Of a DNA stretch of 64,000 nt, positions 42,462-51,315 are shown piece by piece; the first letter of the stretch is position 1, and the number at the start of each line of letters is the position of its first letter. The notes below the pieces were generated by a model. It saw nothing but the letters and a program-made list of their open reading frames with translations, made no database searches and had not been told where the DNA came from. Source of the stretch: Streptomyces barkulensis (lineage in GTDB: Bacteria > Actinomycetota > Actinomycetes > Streptomycetales > Streptomycetaceae); the NCBI RefSeq assembly GCF_002843305.1, contig NZ_PGSG01000054.1, positions 62,001 through 126,000 of the forward strand. The letters are read 5' to 3'. Made by a program: the position numbers and the translations under genes.

Positions 42462-44431
42462 CCCTCGTCCGCGAGCGTCAGCGGATGGCGCCAGTGCCGG
42501 TAGCGCTCGGCCTCGTCGTACAGGGCCACGATCTCACTCCCCCTCAGTTCGGACAGCCGGTCGTACTTGGCCGCTATCACGCTGTTCAGCCGCAGCCCGG
42601 GGTCGCCGAGCGGGTCGCTCCACAGCCAGCGCGCGCAGACCAGCCCCCGGATCACCGAGACGTCGGTGATCGAGTGGGTGGGCGCCTCGGGGGCGAGCTC
42701 TCCCAGCAGTTCCAGCGGTGAGCGGTCGGCGGGCAGCCGGTTGGGCGCGGAGGTGACCGCGTTGAACAGCCGGATCCAGCGTGCGGCGCTCAGCTCGCGG
42801 AAGCGGACCGCCATCTGTTCCACCACGTCCTCGACGCGGTGCGCCGCCAGCCGGTGGTACATCGTCTCCTCAAACCGGCCCTCCGCCTCGAAGTGGTCCG
42901 CCATCAGCTCGTGGACGGCGTCCCACTCGCCGGGGTCGGCGGCCAGCCGCCACAGCAGCAGCCTGCGCAGCCACGGGTGCAGGCGCGGCTGCGCGTGCCC
43001 GGGTTCCAGCAGCCAGCGCGAGCGCACCTCGTTGAACAGCGACTCGCCGGCGCCGCCCGGGCTCACCGCACCGAGGACCCTGCTGCCCATGGACAGGTCG
43101 CGGGCCGCCGCGCACCGCACCAGCGCTTCGCGCTGAGTCTGCGGGAAGTCCTCCAGAAGGTGGTCCAGCGCCGCGTCGGCCAGGGTGTCGTGCGGCGTCC
43201 GGCGCATCCTTCGGCCGGGCAGGGAGCGCAGCCACAGGTCGAACTCGCCGCTGCCCCGACGGGGCGTGTTGGCCAGGTCCAGGACGTCCATCACCTGCCG
43301 TACCGCCACCGGCAGGCCGCGCGTCAGCCGGTACACGAAGGGGGCGAGGCCGGAGTGGCGGGGCGAGGCCAGCTCGATGCCGGTGCGCACCTCGTCGAGC
43401 GTCAGATCGCGCAGCCGCAGCGGGTACCACCAGGAGTCGTCGCTGTCGTGGGCCGGGCGGCGCTCGCGCCAGTCGGCGAGACCGGCCCGGTCCGGGCCGC
43501 GCAGCCGCCAGGGCCACTGGTCCCCGGCGGACGAACCCCAGTTCTCCAGCCAGCGGTTGGAGCTGCCCACCACCGTCAGGGGGTCGCAGACGGCCCCGGT
43601 CAGGGCGGCGTCGCGGCGGGCGCCGGTGAGCAGCTCCAGGAACAGCCGCCCCTGGTCGGTGTGGCAGTTGTCCAGCAGCAGCAGATAGGAGCCGGGGGCG
43701 AACCAGCGGGCGGTGTCGTGGCGGAGGTCGTCGAGGAACGCGGCGAACAGGACGCGGTCGAGGATCCGCTTCTCCTGCTCGCTGCCGCTGTGCCGCCACA
43801 TGTTGAGTTCCAGCAGGGCGTCCCAGGCGTCCCGGGAGGGCACCAGCGGGTGGTCGCCGAACCACTGCGGGGCGCCGGCGAAGACTCTCCCCGGCAGTCT
43901 GCGACCACCGCGCGCGGCGGCGTCCCGCAGGAGGGCCGCGACCACCGCGGGGGCGCCGTTGGGCGCGCCCAGCGCGCTGCCGGCAACCTCCAGGAAGGCG
44001 GAGAGGTAGTCCCCGTGCCGGTCCTCGGCCTGCCGCCGGAAATCCTCGAGCTGCCGCTGGACGGCGCGCCGGCCCTGCGAGCGGTCGGGCATCCGTAACT
44101 CGCGGTCCGAGGCGAGCAGGCCGAGGGTGAGCCGGGGGAAGCGCGAGACGCGGTACTGCGGCAGCCTGCGCTCCAACTGCCGGGCGATCAGGGCGAGGGC
44201 GTAGCGGGGCAGCAGTGCCTGGTCCGCGGCGAAGTTGAGGTAGGCGAAGGGGTGTTCCGGCCCGAAGCGGCCCATGACGGCGCCGTGCGCCTCGCTGGCC
44301 CCGCTCCCCCGCGGGCCGACCAGCATCGTCACCGGCCGCTCCGTACCGGGCGGCTGGTCCAGGCACTCGGCGACGAGGGCCAGGATGCCGTTGCGCCCCC
44401 GCATGCCCGTTCCCGTGCGGGAATCCTCCAT
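42458..44431 (-). CDS. uncharacterised P-loop ATPase
   Basis: 657 residues. A Walker A-like GPRGSGASEAHGAVM is near residue 40, and YLLLLDNCHTDQGRLFLELL near residue 262 provides a Walker B-like hydrophobic-Asp pattern. The remaining sequence is helical with Trp/Arg-rich stretches. It looks like a STAND- or ORC-type NTPase but I cannot assign a family. ATG 44431 is preceded by GGGAGGG. It is translationally coupled to the membrane-anchored binding protein that follows. Confidence 0.65.
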   Translation of the reverse strand: MEDSRTGTGMRGRNGILALVAECLDQPPGTERPVTMLVGPRGSGASEAHGAVMGRFGPEHPFAYLNFAADQALLPRYALALIARQLERRLPQYRVSRFPRLTLGLLASDRELRMPDRSQGRRAVQRQLEDFRRQAEDRHGDYLSAFLEVAGSALGAPNGAPAVVAALLRDAAARGGRRLPGRVFAGAPQWFGDHPLVPSRDAWDALLELNMWRHSGSEQEKRILDRVLFAAFLDDLRHDTARWFAPGSYLLLLDNCHTDQGRLFLELLTGARRDAALTGAVCDPLTVVGSSNRWLENWGSSAGDQWPWRLRGPDRAGLADWRERRPAHDSDDSWWYPLRLRDLTLDEVRTGIELASPRHSGLAPFVYRLTRGLPVAVRQVMDVLDLANTPRRGSGEFDLWLRSLPGRRMRRTPHDTLADAALDHLLEDFPQTQREALVRCAAARDLSMGSRVLGAVSPGGAGESLFNEVRSRWLLEPGHAQPRLHPWLRRLLLWRLAADPGEWDAVHELMADHFEAEGRFEETMYHRLAAHRVEDVVEQMAVRFRELSAARWIRLFNAVTSAPNRLPADRSPLELLGELAPEAPTHSITDVSVIRGLVCARWLWSDPLGDPGLRLNSVIAAKYDRLSELRGSEIVALYDEAERYRHWRHPLTLADEG

Positions 44432-44552
44432 CCGACCGGCCCTCCCCCGTGACAACCAACCGCCGGCACACAGGAGGATGCCACCTTCGGTGCACGGGCG
44501 ACAGCGAGAAGCGGCCATCCGCCGCGGGAAGTACGGAAAGTGCGGGAGGTGC

Positions 44553-44581
44553 GGCGCCCGCCGCCTTCCGAGGCGGGCGCC
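44553..44581 (-). terminator. terminator hairpin after paaH
   Basis: GGCGCCCGCC-N9-GGCGGGCGCC, a perfect 10-bp stem 39 bases downstream of the paaH stop and before the ATPase gene. Confidence 0.75.
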
Positions 44582-44619
44582 GGGGGGCACCGGGCGGGCC
44601 GGCGCCCCCCCGGAGGGTG

Positions 44620-45477
44620 TCAGTCCTCCCAGGTGTAGAAACCGCGGCCGGTCTTGCGGCCCAGCTCACCGCGGGCGACCTTCTCCCGCAGCAGCTTCGG
44701 CGGCGCGAAGCGCTCACCCAGGGTGCCGTGGAGGTACTCGGCGATGGCCAGGCGCACGTCGAGGCCGACGAGGTCGGTCAGCCGCAGCGGCCCCATCGGG
44801 TGCTTGTAGCCCAGGCTCATGGCGGCGTCGATGGCCTCGGGCTCGGCGACGCCCTCCTCGACCATCCGGATCGCCTCCAGGCCGAGGGCCACGCCCAGCC
44901 GGCTGCTGGCGAAGCCGGGCGAGTCCCTGACGACGACGTCCTGCTTGCCCAGGGCGCGGACCCATTCCAGGGCCGTCCGCACGGTGTCGTCCGCGGTCCG
45001 CCCGGCCACGACCAGCTCCACCAGGGCGGAGGCGGGCACGGGGTTGAAGAAGTGCATGCCCAGGAACCGCTCGGGGCGGGCCAGCGCGGTGCCCAGTTCG
45101 GTGACGGACAGGGAGCTGGTGTTGGTGGCCAGCACCGTCGACTCGCCCACGGCCTTCTCCGCGGCGGCGAGCAGCCGGGCCTTGAGGGCGGGGTCCTCGG
45201 GGACGGCCTCGACGACCAGGTCGGCGCCGGCGGGCAGTTCTTCCACTGCGGTGACGGTGGTGACACGGGCCAGGACCCGCTCGGCGGGCTCCTCCAGCCT
45301 GCCGCGCCCGGCGGCCCGGCTCAGTCCGGTGGCGACGCGCTCCAGGGCCGCCGCGGCGGCCTCCTCGCCGCTCTCGACGACGACCACGGCCGAGCCGGCC
45401 GTCGCGAAGGACTGCGCGATGCCCGCGCCCATCCGCCCGCCGCCCACCACGCCGACGGTTCCCGGTGCCGCTGCCAT
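44620..45477 (-). CDS. paaH: 3-hydroxyacyl-CoA dehydrogenase (PaaH type)
   Basis: 285 residues. NAD loop VGVVGGGRMGAGIAQSFA (9-26), ATNTSSLSVTELG and the catalytic GMHFFNPVP (H about 141), then SPGFASSRLGVALGLEAIRMVEEGVA and GPLRLTDLVGLDV. It oxidises 3-hydroxyacyl-CoA, as in the last steps of phenylacetate or butyrate degradation. Divergent from paaI-paaK, which makes the phenylacetate assignment likely. Confidence 0.88.
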   Translation of the reverse strand: MAAAPGTVGVVGGGRMGAGIAQSFATAGSAVVVVESGEEAAAAALERVATGLSRAAGRGRLEEPAERVLARVTTVTAVEELPAGADLVVEAVPEDPALKARLLAAAEKAVGESTVLATNTSSLSVTELGTALARPERFLGMHFFNPVPASALVELVVAGRTADDTVRTALEWVRALGKQDVVVRDSPGFASSRLGVALGLEAIRMVEEGVAEPEAIDAAMSLGYKHPMGPLRLTDLVGLDVRLAIAEYLHGTLGERFAPPKLLREKVARGELGRKTGRGFYTWED

Positions 45478-45506
45478 GAGCTCTCCCCTTGTCTGTCGCG
45501 TCCGCT

Positions 45507-45560
45507 GCCGTGCCCGCCGTGTCCGCCGTGTCCGCCGTGTCCGTCGTGTCCGCCGTGTCC
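45507..45560. repeat. six 9-bp tandem repeats before paaH
   Basis: GCCGTGTCC is repeated six times (one copy GCCGTGCCC, one GTCGTGTCC) immediately upstream of paaH, in the leader or promoter region of the minus-strand gene. Confidence 0.85.
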
Positions 45561-45600
45561 GCCGGGGGCAGGGCGACCGTACCGGTGGACGTCCCGTCCC

Positions 45601-45629
45601 TTGACAGGCGGTCCGGGTGTCGGTTTACC
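45601..45629 (+). promoter_or_regulatory. promoter of paaI-paaK
   Basis: TTGACA at 45601-45606, then 17 bp and a TTTACC element at 45624-45629. The -35 is a perfect consensus, the -10 weak. It faces paaI, starting 20 bp upstream of the operator-like dyad. Confidence 0.5.
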
Positions 45630-45648
45630 TGACGTCGCCGCAAAGCTA

Positions 45649-45662
45649 ACCGAATGGTCGGT
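45649..45662. promoter_or_regulatory. operator between divergent paa genes
   Basis: ACCGA-ATGG-TCGGT is a perfect dyad of the kind bound by TetR-family regulators of acyl-CoA and phenylacetate genes. It lies downstream of the paaI promoter. No TetR gene is in the window. Confidence 0.6.
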
Positions 45663-45752
45663 CGGGCTCAAGGGGCGCGGACCCGGACCCGCGGTGCCGC
45701 ACGGCGGCCCCGGAAGGCCCATGACGGTCCACGACTGGAGTGGTGGAGGCGC

Positions 45753-46214
45753 ATGACACAGCTCACGGAGGCCGGACAGGGCCCCGCCCAGCGGATGTTC
45801 GCCGCCGACCGGGCCTCCCGGGGCCTGGGCATGGAGCTGCTCCGGGCCGGGGACGGCTCGGCGGCGGTGCGGATGCCGGTGACCGCGCGCATGGTGAACG
45901 GCCACGGCGTCGCCCACGGCGGCTTTCTGTTCACACTCGCCGACACCGCGTTCGCCTGCGCCTGCAACAGCCGCGGCCCGGTGACCGTGGCGGCCGGGGC
46001 GGACGTCGTCTTCACCGCTCCCGCCCACGAGGGCGACGTGCTGCTGGCCGTCGCCGAGGAGCGCGCCCGCTTCGGCCGCAGCGGCGTCTACGACGTCACC
46101 GTCCGGCGGGAGGCGGACGGCCTGGTGATCGCCGAGTTCCGCGGCCGCAGCCGCACCGTCGGCGAACGCGGCGCGGACGGACGCGGCGCCCCGGCGGGGA
46201 GGGATGCCTCATGA
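45753..46214 (+). CDS. paaI: hotdog-fold thioesterase PaaI
   Basis: 153 residues of the PaaI hotdog family: RMVNGHGVAHGGFLFTLADTAFACACNS (about 46-73) contains the catalytic region. PaaI hydrolyses ring-hydroxylated phenylacetyl-CoA and other dead-end CoA esters, rescuing CoA. GGAGG stands five bases before ATG 45753. The ATGA overlap with paaK shows one operon. The Ala/Gly-rich tail is not conserved. Confidence 0.92.
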   Translation: MTQLTEAGQGPAQRMFAADRASRGLGMELLRAGDGSAAVRMPVTARMVNGHGVAHGGFLFTLADTAFACACNSRGPVTVAAGADVVFTAPAHEGDVLLAVAEERARFGRSGVYDVTVRREADGLVIAEFRGRSRTVGERGADGRGAPAGRDAS

Positions 46215-47569
46215 GCGGCGGCCCGGCCCATCCCCCGCGCCCGGCCCTCGCCCCGGCCCCGAGGCCGGGGCAGGCGCCCGCCCTCGCCTCGCTGGACGCG
46301 GCCGAGCGGATGGACCGCGAGGAGCTGCGCGCCCTCCAGCTCGACCGGCTCCGCTCCACCCTGCGGCACGCGTACGACAACGTGGAGCACTACCGGCGCG
46401 CCTTCGAGTCGGCGGGCGTCACACCGGAGGACTGCCGTTCCCCGGCGGACCTCGCGCGCTTCCCGTTCACCACCAAGGCCGATCTGCGCGACACCTACCC
46501 CTACGGCATGTTCGCCGTCCCGATGTCGCGGGTGCGCAGGCTGCACGCCTCCAGCGGCACCACCGGGCGCCCCACCGTGGTCGGTTACACCGAGGACGAC
46601 CTGGAGGTGTGGGCGGACGTCGTCGCCCGCTCCATCCGGGCCGCCGGCGGCCGTCCCGGGCACAGGGTGCACATCGCCTACGGCTACGGACTGTTCACCG
46701 GCGGGCTCGGCGCGCACTACGGGGCCGAGCGGGCGGGCTGCACCGTCATCCCGGCCTCCGGCGGGATGACGGCCCGGCAGGTGCGGCTGATCCTGGACCT
46801 CCGGCCCGAGATCATCATGGTGACGCCCTCCTACATGCTCGCCCTCCTCGACGAGTTCGAGCGGCAGGGCGTCGATCCGCGCGACTCCTCCCTGGAGGTC
46901 GGGATCTTCGGCGCCGAGCCGTGGACGGAGGGAATGCGCCGCGAGATCGAGGAGCGTGCCGGGCTGCACGCGGTGGACATCTACGGGCTGTCGGAGGTGA
47001 TGGGACCCGGCGTCGCGCAGGAGTGCGTGGAGACCAAGGACGGGCTGCACATCTGGGAGGACCACTTCTACCCGGAGGTCGTGGACCCGATCACCGGTGA
47101 GGTGCTGCCCGACGGCGAGGAGGGGGAGCTGGTGTTCACCTCGCTGACCAAACAGGCCCTGCCGGTCGTCCGCTACCGCACCCGCGATCTGACCCGGCTG
47201 CTGCCGGGCACCGCGCGCCCGGCCTTCCGCCGCATGGAGAAGGTCACCGGCCGCTGCGACGACATGATCATCCTGCGCGGTGTCAATGTCTTCCCCACCC
47301 AGATCGAGGAAATCCTGCTGCGGGTCCCCGGCGTCGCGCCGCACTTCCAGATACGGCTCACCCGCCGGGGCCGGATGGACCACATGACCGTGCGCGTCGA
47401 GGCCCGCCCGGGCGCCGGGCCCGAGCGGCGCGCGGCCGCGGCGGCGGCCGTCGCCCAGGGCGTCAAGGACGGTGTCGGCATCACCGTCGACGTCGACGTG
47501 GTCGATCCGGAGACCCTGGAGCGCTCGGTGGGCAAGATCCGCCGCGTCGTCGACGCCCGCGAGGGGTGA
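46211..47569 (+). CDS. paaK: phenylacetate-CoA ligase
   Basis: 452 residues. The AMP-binding loop SSGTTGRPTVV (about 115-125), YGLSEVMGPGVAQEC (260-274), GELVFTSL (306-313) and RGVNVFPTQIEEIL (355-368) are the PaaK pattern. It activates phenylacetate to phenylacetyl-CoA with ATP, the entry step of aerobic phenylacetate degradation. The paaABCDE oxygenase genes are absent here, so the set is incomplete or located elsewhere. Confidence 0.93.
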   Translation: MSGGPAHPPRPALAPAPRPGQAPALASLDAAERMDREELRALQLDRLRSTLRHAYDNVEHYRRAFESAGVTPEDCRSPADLARFPFTTKADLRDTYPYGMFAVPMSRVRRLHASSGTTGRPTVVGYTEDDLEVWADVVARSIRAAGGRPGHRVHIAYGYGLFTGGLGAHYGAERAGCTVIPASGGMTARQVRLILDLRPEIIMVTPSYMLALLDEFERQGVDPRDSSLEVGIFGAEPWTEGMRREIEERAGLHAVDIYGLSEVMGPGVAQECVETKDGLHIWEDHFYPEVVDPITGEVLPDGEEGELVFTSLTKQALPVVRYRTRDLTRLLPGTARPAFRRMEKVTGRCDDMIILRGVNVFPTQIEEILLRVPGVAPHFQIRLTRRGRMDHMTVRVEARPGAGPERRAAAAAAVAQGVKDGVGITVDVDVVDPETLERSVGKIRRVVDAREG

Positions 47570-47608
47570 CCCGGCGGCGCCCCGGGCGTGCCCCGGGCCC
47601 TACTCGGG

Positions 47609-47642
47609 GAGGCGGCCGACCGGGCACCCGGACGGCCGCCTC
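47609..47642 (+). terminator. terminator after paaK
   Basis: GAGGCGGCCG (47609-47618) and its exact complement at 47633-47642 close a loop that itself contains CCGG-GCAC-CCGG, giving a long hairpin 40 bases after the paaK stop codon. Confidence 0.75.
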
Positions 47643-47719
47643 CGGACTGCGGCGCGCGGTGCGCACTGCGATGATCGCAGTCCGCACCGAGGGGGGAGGA
47701 AGGGGATGGACGGGACACC

Positions 47720-48205
47720 GTGCAGACGTTCCTGCCGCTCGCCGACTTCGCCGGTACCGCCCGTGTGCTCGACGCACGGCGGCTGGGGAAGCAGCGGGTG
47801 GAGGCCCTGCAGGTGCTGCGCGCCCTGACCGTCCCCGGTTACGGCTGGGCCCGGCACCCGGCCGTGCGCATGTGGACGGGGTACGAGGAGGCGCTGGTCC
47901 GCTACGGCATGGAGATCTGCCGCCACTGGCGGCTGGCGGGGCGTGCCGACACCTGTGAGGCCACGATGCTGACCGATCTGCGGCATGCGACCGGCATCGC
48001 CGTCCCCCGCTCCCAGGAGGAGCTGGAGGCGGCCGGCGAGCTGCCGCCCTGGCTGGGCGAGCCCTCCTTCCACCGCAGCCACCGCTCCTCCCTGGTACGC
48101 AAGGACCCCGACCACTACGCGCCCCTGTTCCCCGGCGTGCCGGACGACCTGCCGTACGTGTGGCCCGCCTCGGACCGCGACCCACGCGCCCGGGAGCCGG
48201 GGTGA
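47720..48205 (+). CDS. pyrimidine-dimer DNA glycosylase-like protein
   Basis: 161 residues of the MSMEG_6728/Pyr_excise family: MQTFLPLADFAGTARVLDARRLGKQRVEALQVLRAL, then GWARHPAVRMWTGYEEAL and SFHRSHRSSLVRKDPDHYAPLF. The fold is related to T4 endonuclease V, which removes UV-induced pyrimidine dimers. The GTG at 47720 starts directly at the conserved N-terminus. Whether this branch repairs DNA is inferred from family. Confidence 0.85.
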   Translation: MQTFLPLADFAGTARVLDARRLGKQRVEALQVLRALTVPGYGWARHPAVRMWTGYEEALVRYGMEICRHWRLAGRADTCEATMLTDLRHATGIAVPRSQEELEAAGELPPWLGEPSFHRSHRSSLVRKDPDHYAPLFPGVPDDLPYVWPASDRDPRAREPG

Positions 48206-48381
48206 GGCTCCGGCCCGGGGGTACGGGAGGAGGGTGGAGGCGGTCGGGGCCCGCGCGGGCCGGCACGCGGGAGCGCGAAGGGACTGGTTTGCGCCCCTCA
48301 CCCTCTCCGCGAGAATCTTGGCAGAGAGCAACCGTCCATCCGTGCCGACCGTCGAAGGGGGGATCGGGCGGAGCACCCCGG

Positions 48382-50163
48382 GTGCTGTGCCCCTGTTCTT
48401 CCGTGAGAAACCCTCCTCGTTCTCCAGGCGTCTTCGGGGACGCGCACGCCCGCACCGGTGGCGGTGACGGGCCCGCCGCCCCGCACCACAGCGTCCTGGC
48501 CGGGCCCGCGGTCGAGACGGCGCCGGAGCCGGTCGTCGCGGTGGACCGGCGGGGGCGGGTGTCGCTGGTGAACGCCGCCGCTCGTGCTCTGCTGCCCGGC
48601 CTCGCCCCCGGGATCCCGCTGGACACCGGCGTGGCGCCCGGCTGGCTGGTCGCCGCCGTACACGGCGGACACGGCGGACCGGACACCGGGTCGGCCGGGT
48701 CGGCCGAGGCGGATGAGACGGAAGAGACGGCCAAGGCGGCGGGAGCGACGGCGCACGGGTCCCTCCAGGGGCGCGCCTTCACCGCGTACGCCGCCCCCCT
48801 GCCGGACGGGCACACCGCCTGGTGGCTGTCGGACATCACCGGCCGGGAGGACGCCGAGCGGTCGCTGCGGTCGGAACGGGAGAGCACCGCCTTCCTGGCC
48901 CGGGCCTCCGCCCGGCTCCAGTCCTCGCTCAACCCGCGCAGGTGCGTGGTGACGACCGCCCGGCTGGCTGCCGGCCACCTCGCCGACGCCGCCGTCGTGG
49001 TCCGCCTGTCGCGGGACCGCCGCCCGGAGGTGACCCGGGCGGTCTTCGACGGGCGGCTGGAGGAGGAGACCCTGTCCGCCTCCCCGGAGGAGATGCCCGG
49101 GCTGGCCGAGGCGCTGGAGGGCTTCCCGCCGGTGTCCTTCCGGTCGGTCGATCCCGGCCTGATCCCCGCGTGGCTGCTGCCCGAGGGGTTCGGCCGCCCG
49201 GCCTCGCCGGTGGTCGTCCCGCTGCCGGGCAGCGGCGAGATCGCCGGGGCGATGGTGCTGCTGCGCCGTGCCGGGAGCGAGGACGCCGGACCGGAGGACG
49301 ACACGGTGACCCGGATCTTCGCCGCCCGCGCCGGTGCGGCGATCTCGGCCGCCGCGCTCTACGCGGAGCAGGTCGCCACCGTCGCCGTGCTCCAGCGTGA
49401 GCTGCTGCCGCCCGCGCTGCCGCATCCGGAGGGCGTGGAACTGGCCGGTGCCTACCGCCCCGCCCAGAGCGCCCAGAGCGTCGGCGGCGACTTCTACGAC
49501 GTGCATCCGGCCGACGGGCCCGGCCGGGAGACCGACGTCGTGCTCGGCGACGTGGCCGGCAAGGGCCCGGAGGCGGCCGTTCTGACGGGGAAGATCCGCA
49601 ACACGCTCGCGGCGCTGCGGCTGGTCGAGACCGACCACGTACGGCTGCTGGACCTGCTCAACCGCGCGCTGCTGAGCGGCCCCCAGAACCGGTTCGTCAC
49701 CCTGGTGCTCGCCTCGTTCGGCGCCCCGGACCCCGGCACCGGCCGGGTCGGCCTGCGGCTGACCTCGGCCGGGCATCCGCCGCCGCTGCTCCTGCGGCGC
49801 GACGGGAGTGTGGAGGCCGCCCGCACCTCGGGCACCCTGATCGGCGTGCTGCCGGAGGCGACCGCGACCACCTGCTCCACCACCCTGCTGCCCGGGGACA
49901 CCTGCCTGCTGTACTCCGACGGCGTCACCGAGGCCAGGGGCGGGCCCTACGGCGAGATGTTCGGGGAGGAACGCCTGGCCGACGCGCTGGGCTCCTGCGC
50001 GGGCCTGCACGCCCAGGCCGTCGTCGAGCGCGTCGGGATGCTCACCTCCGAGTGGCTGGCGGGCCGGGAGCACGACGACATCGCGCTGGTGGCCGTCACC
50101 GCGGCCCACCGCACCCCGCTGAGCGCGGTGGGCGGGACCGTCCGTGCCGGAGACGCCCGGTGA
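48382..50163 (+). CDS. PAS-GAF-PP2C (SpoIIE/RsbU type) phosphatase
   Basis: 593 residues. An N-terminal PAS-like region (about 45-170, beginning AVDRRGRVSLVNAAARALL) is interrupted by a low-complexity linker. A GAF-like region (about 185-345) and a C-terminal SpoIIE phosphatase follow: QSVGGDFYDV, VLGDVAGKGPEAAVL, TSAGHPPPLLL and LLYSDGVTEARGG, with the Asp metal ligands. It should dephosphorylate a STAS anti-sigma antagonist. The start GTG 48382 is approximate. The stop overlaps the next gene by GTGA. Confidence 0.85.
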   Translation: MLCPCSSVRNPPRSPGVFGDAHARTGGGDGPAAPHHSVLAGPAVETAPEPVVAVDRRGRVSLVNAAARALLPGLAPGIPLDTGVAPGWLVAAVHGGHGGPDTGSAGSAEADETEETAKAAGATAHGSLQGRAFTAYAAPLPDGHTAWWLSDITGREDAERSLRSERESTAFLARASARLQSSLNPRRCVVTTARLAAGHLADAAVVVRLSRDRRPEVTRAVFDGRLEEETLSASPEEMPGLAEALEGFPPVSFRSVDPGLIPAWLLPEGFGRPASPVVVPLPGSGEIAGAMVLLRRAGSEDAGPEDDTVTRIFAARAGAAISAAALYAEQVATVAVLQRELLPPALPHPEGVELAGAYRPAQSAQSVGGDFYDVHPADGPGRETDVVLGDVAGKGPEAAVLTGKIRNTLAALRLVETDHVRLLDLLNRALLSGPQNRFVTLVLASFGAPDPGTGRVGLRLTSAGHPPPLLLRRDGSVEAARTSGTLIGVLPEATATTCSTTLLPGDTCLLYSDGVTEARGGPYGEMFGEERLADALGSCAGLHAQAVVERVGMLTSEWLAGREHDDIALVAVTAAHRTPLSAVGGTVRAGDAR

Positions 50164-51224
50164 GCCCGGGGCCGGAGTCCCTCGGGGGCCGGATGGAGGA
50201 CTTCTGGGCGGCGCTGGAGAACGCGGACGAGCGCCGGGCCGTCGACCAGGTCACCGAGGCGCTGGACCGGGGCTTCGCGCCCGAGGATGTCCTGCTGGAG
50301 ATCATCGCGCCCGCACAGCGGCGGGTCGGCGTGCGCTGGGCGGAGAACCGGCTCACCGTCGCGCAGGAGCACGCGGCCACCGCCGTCAGCGACCGCGCCG
50401 TCACCGCGGTCGCGGACCATCCGGCGGCGCAGGTCCCCGCCCGGCTCGGCCGGACCGTCGTGGCCTGCGCCGACGGCGAGTGGCACACGCTGCCCGCCCG
50501 GCTGGTCGCCGAGGTGCTGCGGCTGCGCGGCTGGCAGGTGGACTTCCTCGGAGCCCATGTGTCCACCCGGCAGCTGGTGCCCCATCTGCACTCCACCGGC
50601 CCGGACGCGGTGGCCCTGTCGTGCTCCCTGCCCGTACGGCTGCCCGTCGCCCACACGGCCGTCACCGCCTGCCGGGCCGCCGGCGTGCCCGTGCTGGCGG
50701 GGGGCGCCGGGTTCGGCCCGGACGGCCGCTACGCCCGTCTGCTGGGCGCCGACGCCTGGGCCGGCAGTGCCCGCGGCGCGGCCGAGCGCCTCGCGGCGGG
50801 CATCGCGCCCCCGTCCGAGTTGCCCCCGACCGCCGAGGAGGCGCTGCCGCATCTGGCCGACCGTGAGCACGCCCTGGTCGACGAGGCCCGCGGGCGGCTC
50901 GTCGACGAGGTGATGGCGGTGCTGCCCGAACGGTTCCCGCAGCTGCGGGAGTACGCCGGACCTCAGTGGGAGTACACCGTCGAGGACCTCCACCGCGTGG
51001 TGGAGTACCTGGTGGCCGCCCTCTACGTCGACGATCCGGGCCTGTTCGAGGGCTTCACCGCGTGGACGGGCCGGATCATGACCGCCCGGAGCCTGCCCGT
51101 CGACGCCCTGTCCACGGTGCTGGAGGCCATGGCCGACGCCTTCCGCGAGCTGCCCCGCGCCTCGGCGTACATCGCCGCGGCGCAGGCCGCGCTCGACCGC
51201 GAACTCCACTCCCCGCCCCCGTGA
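50160..51224 (+). CDS. B12-binding sensor protein, probable adenosylcobalamin photoreceptor
   Basis: 354 residues. Residues 1-90 are a helical domain holding W60-x9-E70-H71, the exact spacing of the W-x9-EH motif that caps adenosylcobalamin in CarH-type photoreceptors. Residues about 95-205 form the B12-binding Rossmann domain with E107-x-H109 (DGEWHT), LSCSLPV and LAGGAGFG. A helical C-terminal domain (about 240-354) resembles RsbRD-type regulators. There is no DNA-binding domain. GTGA overlap with the phosphatase gene implies a joint role: a light- or B12-dependent switch on the phosphatase. The photoreceptor role is inferred. Confidence 0.82.
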   Translation: MSPGPESLGGRMEDFWAALENADERRAVDQVTEALDRGFAPEDVLLEIIAPAQRRVGVRWAENRLTVAQEHAATAVSDRAVTAVADHPAAQVPARLGRTVVACADGEWHTLPARLVAEVLRLRGWQVDFLGAHVSTRQLVPHLHSTGPDAVALSCSLPVRLPVAHTAVTACRAAGVPVLAGGAGFGPDGRYARLLGADAWAGSARGAAERLAAGIAPPSELPPTAEEALPHLADREHALVDEARGRLVDEVMAVLPERFPQLREYAGPQWEYTVEDLHRVVEYLVAALYVDDPGLFEGFTAWTGRIMTARSLPVDALSTVLEAMADAFRELPRASAYIAAAQAALDRELHSPPP

Positions 51225-51249
51225 TCCGCCGTCCCTCGGGCGGAGAGCC

Positions 51250-51286
51250 GCCCGTCCCGGCCGGCGCGGAGCCGGCCGGGACGGGC
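51250..51286. terminator. bidirectional terminator
   Basis: A perfect 16-bp stem (51250-51265 with 51271-51286) around a GCGGA loop lies between the B12-protein gene and the convergent small helical gene. Confidence 0.85.
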
Positions 51287-51315
51287 GGGGCGGAACGGGT
51301 ACGGTCGGCTCCCGG

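Noticed and set aside
44449..45756. Plus-strand frames opposite paaH
   Set aside because: Gly/His-rich antisense shadows without domain support.
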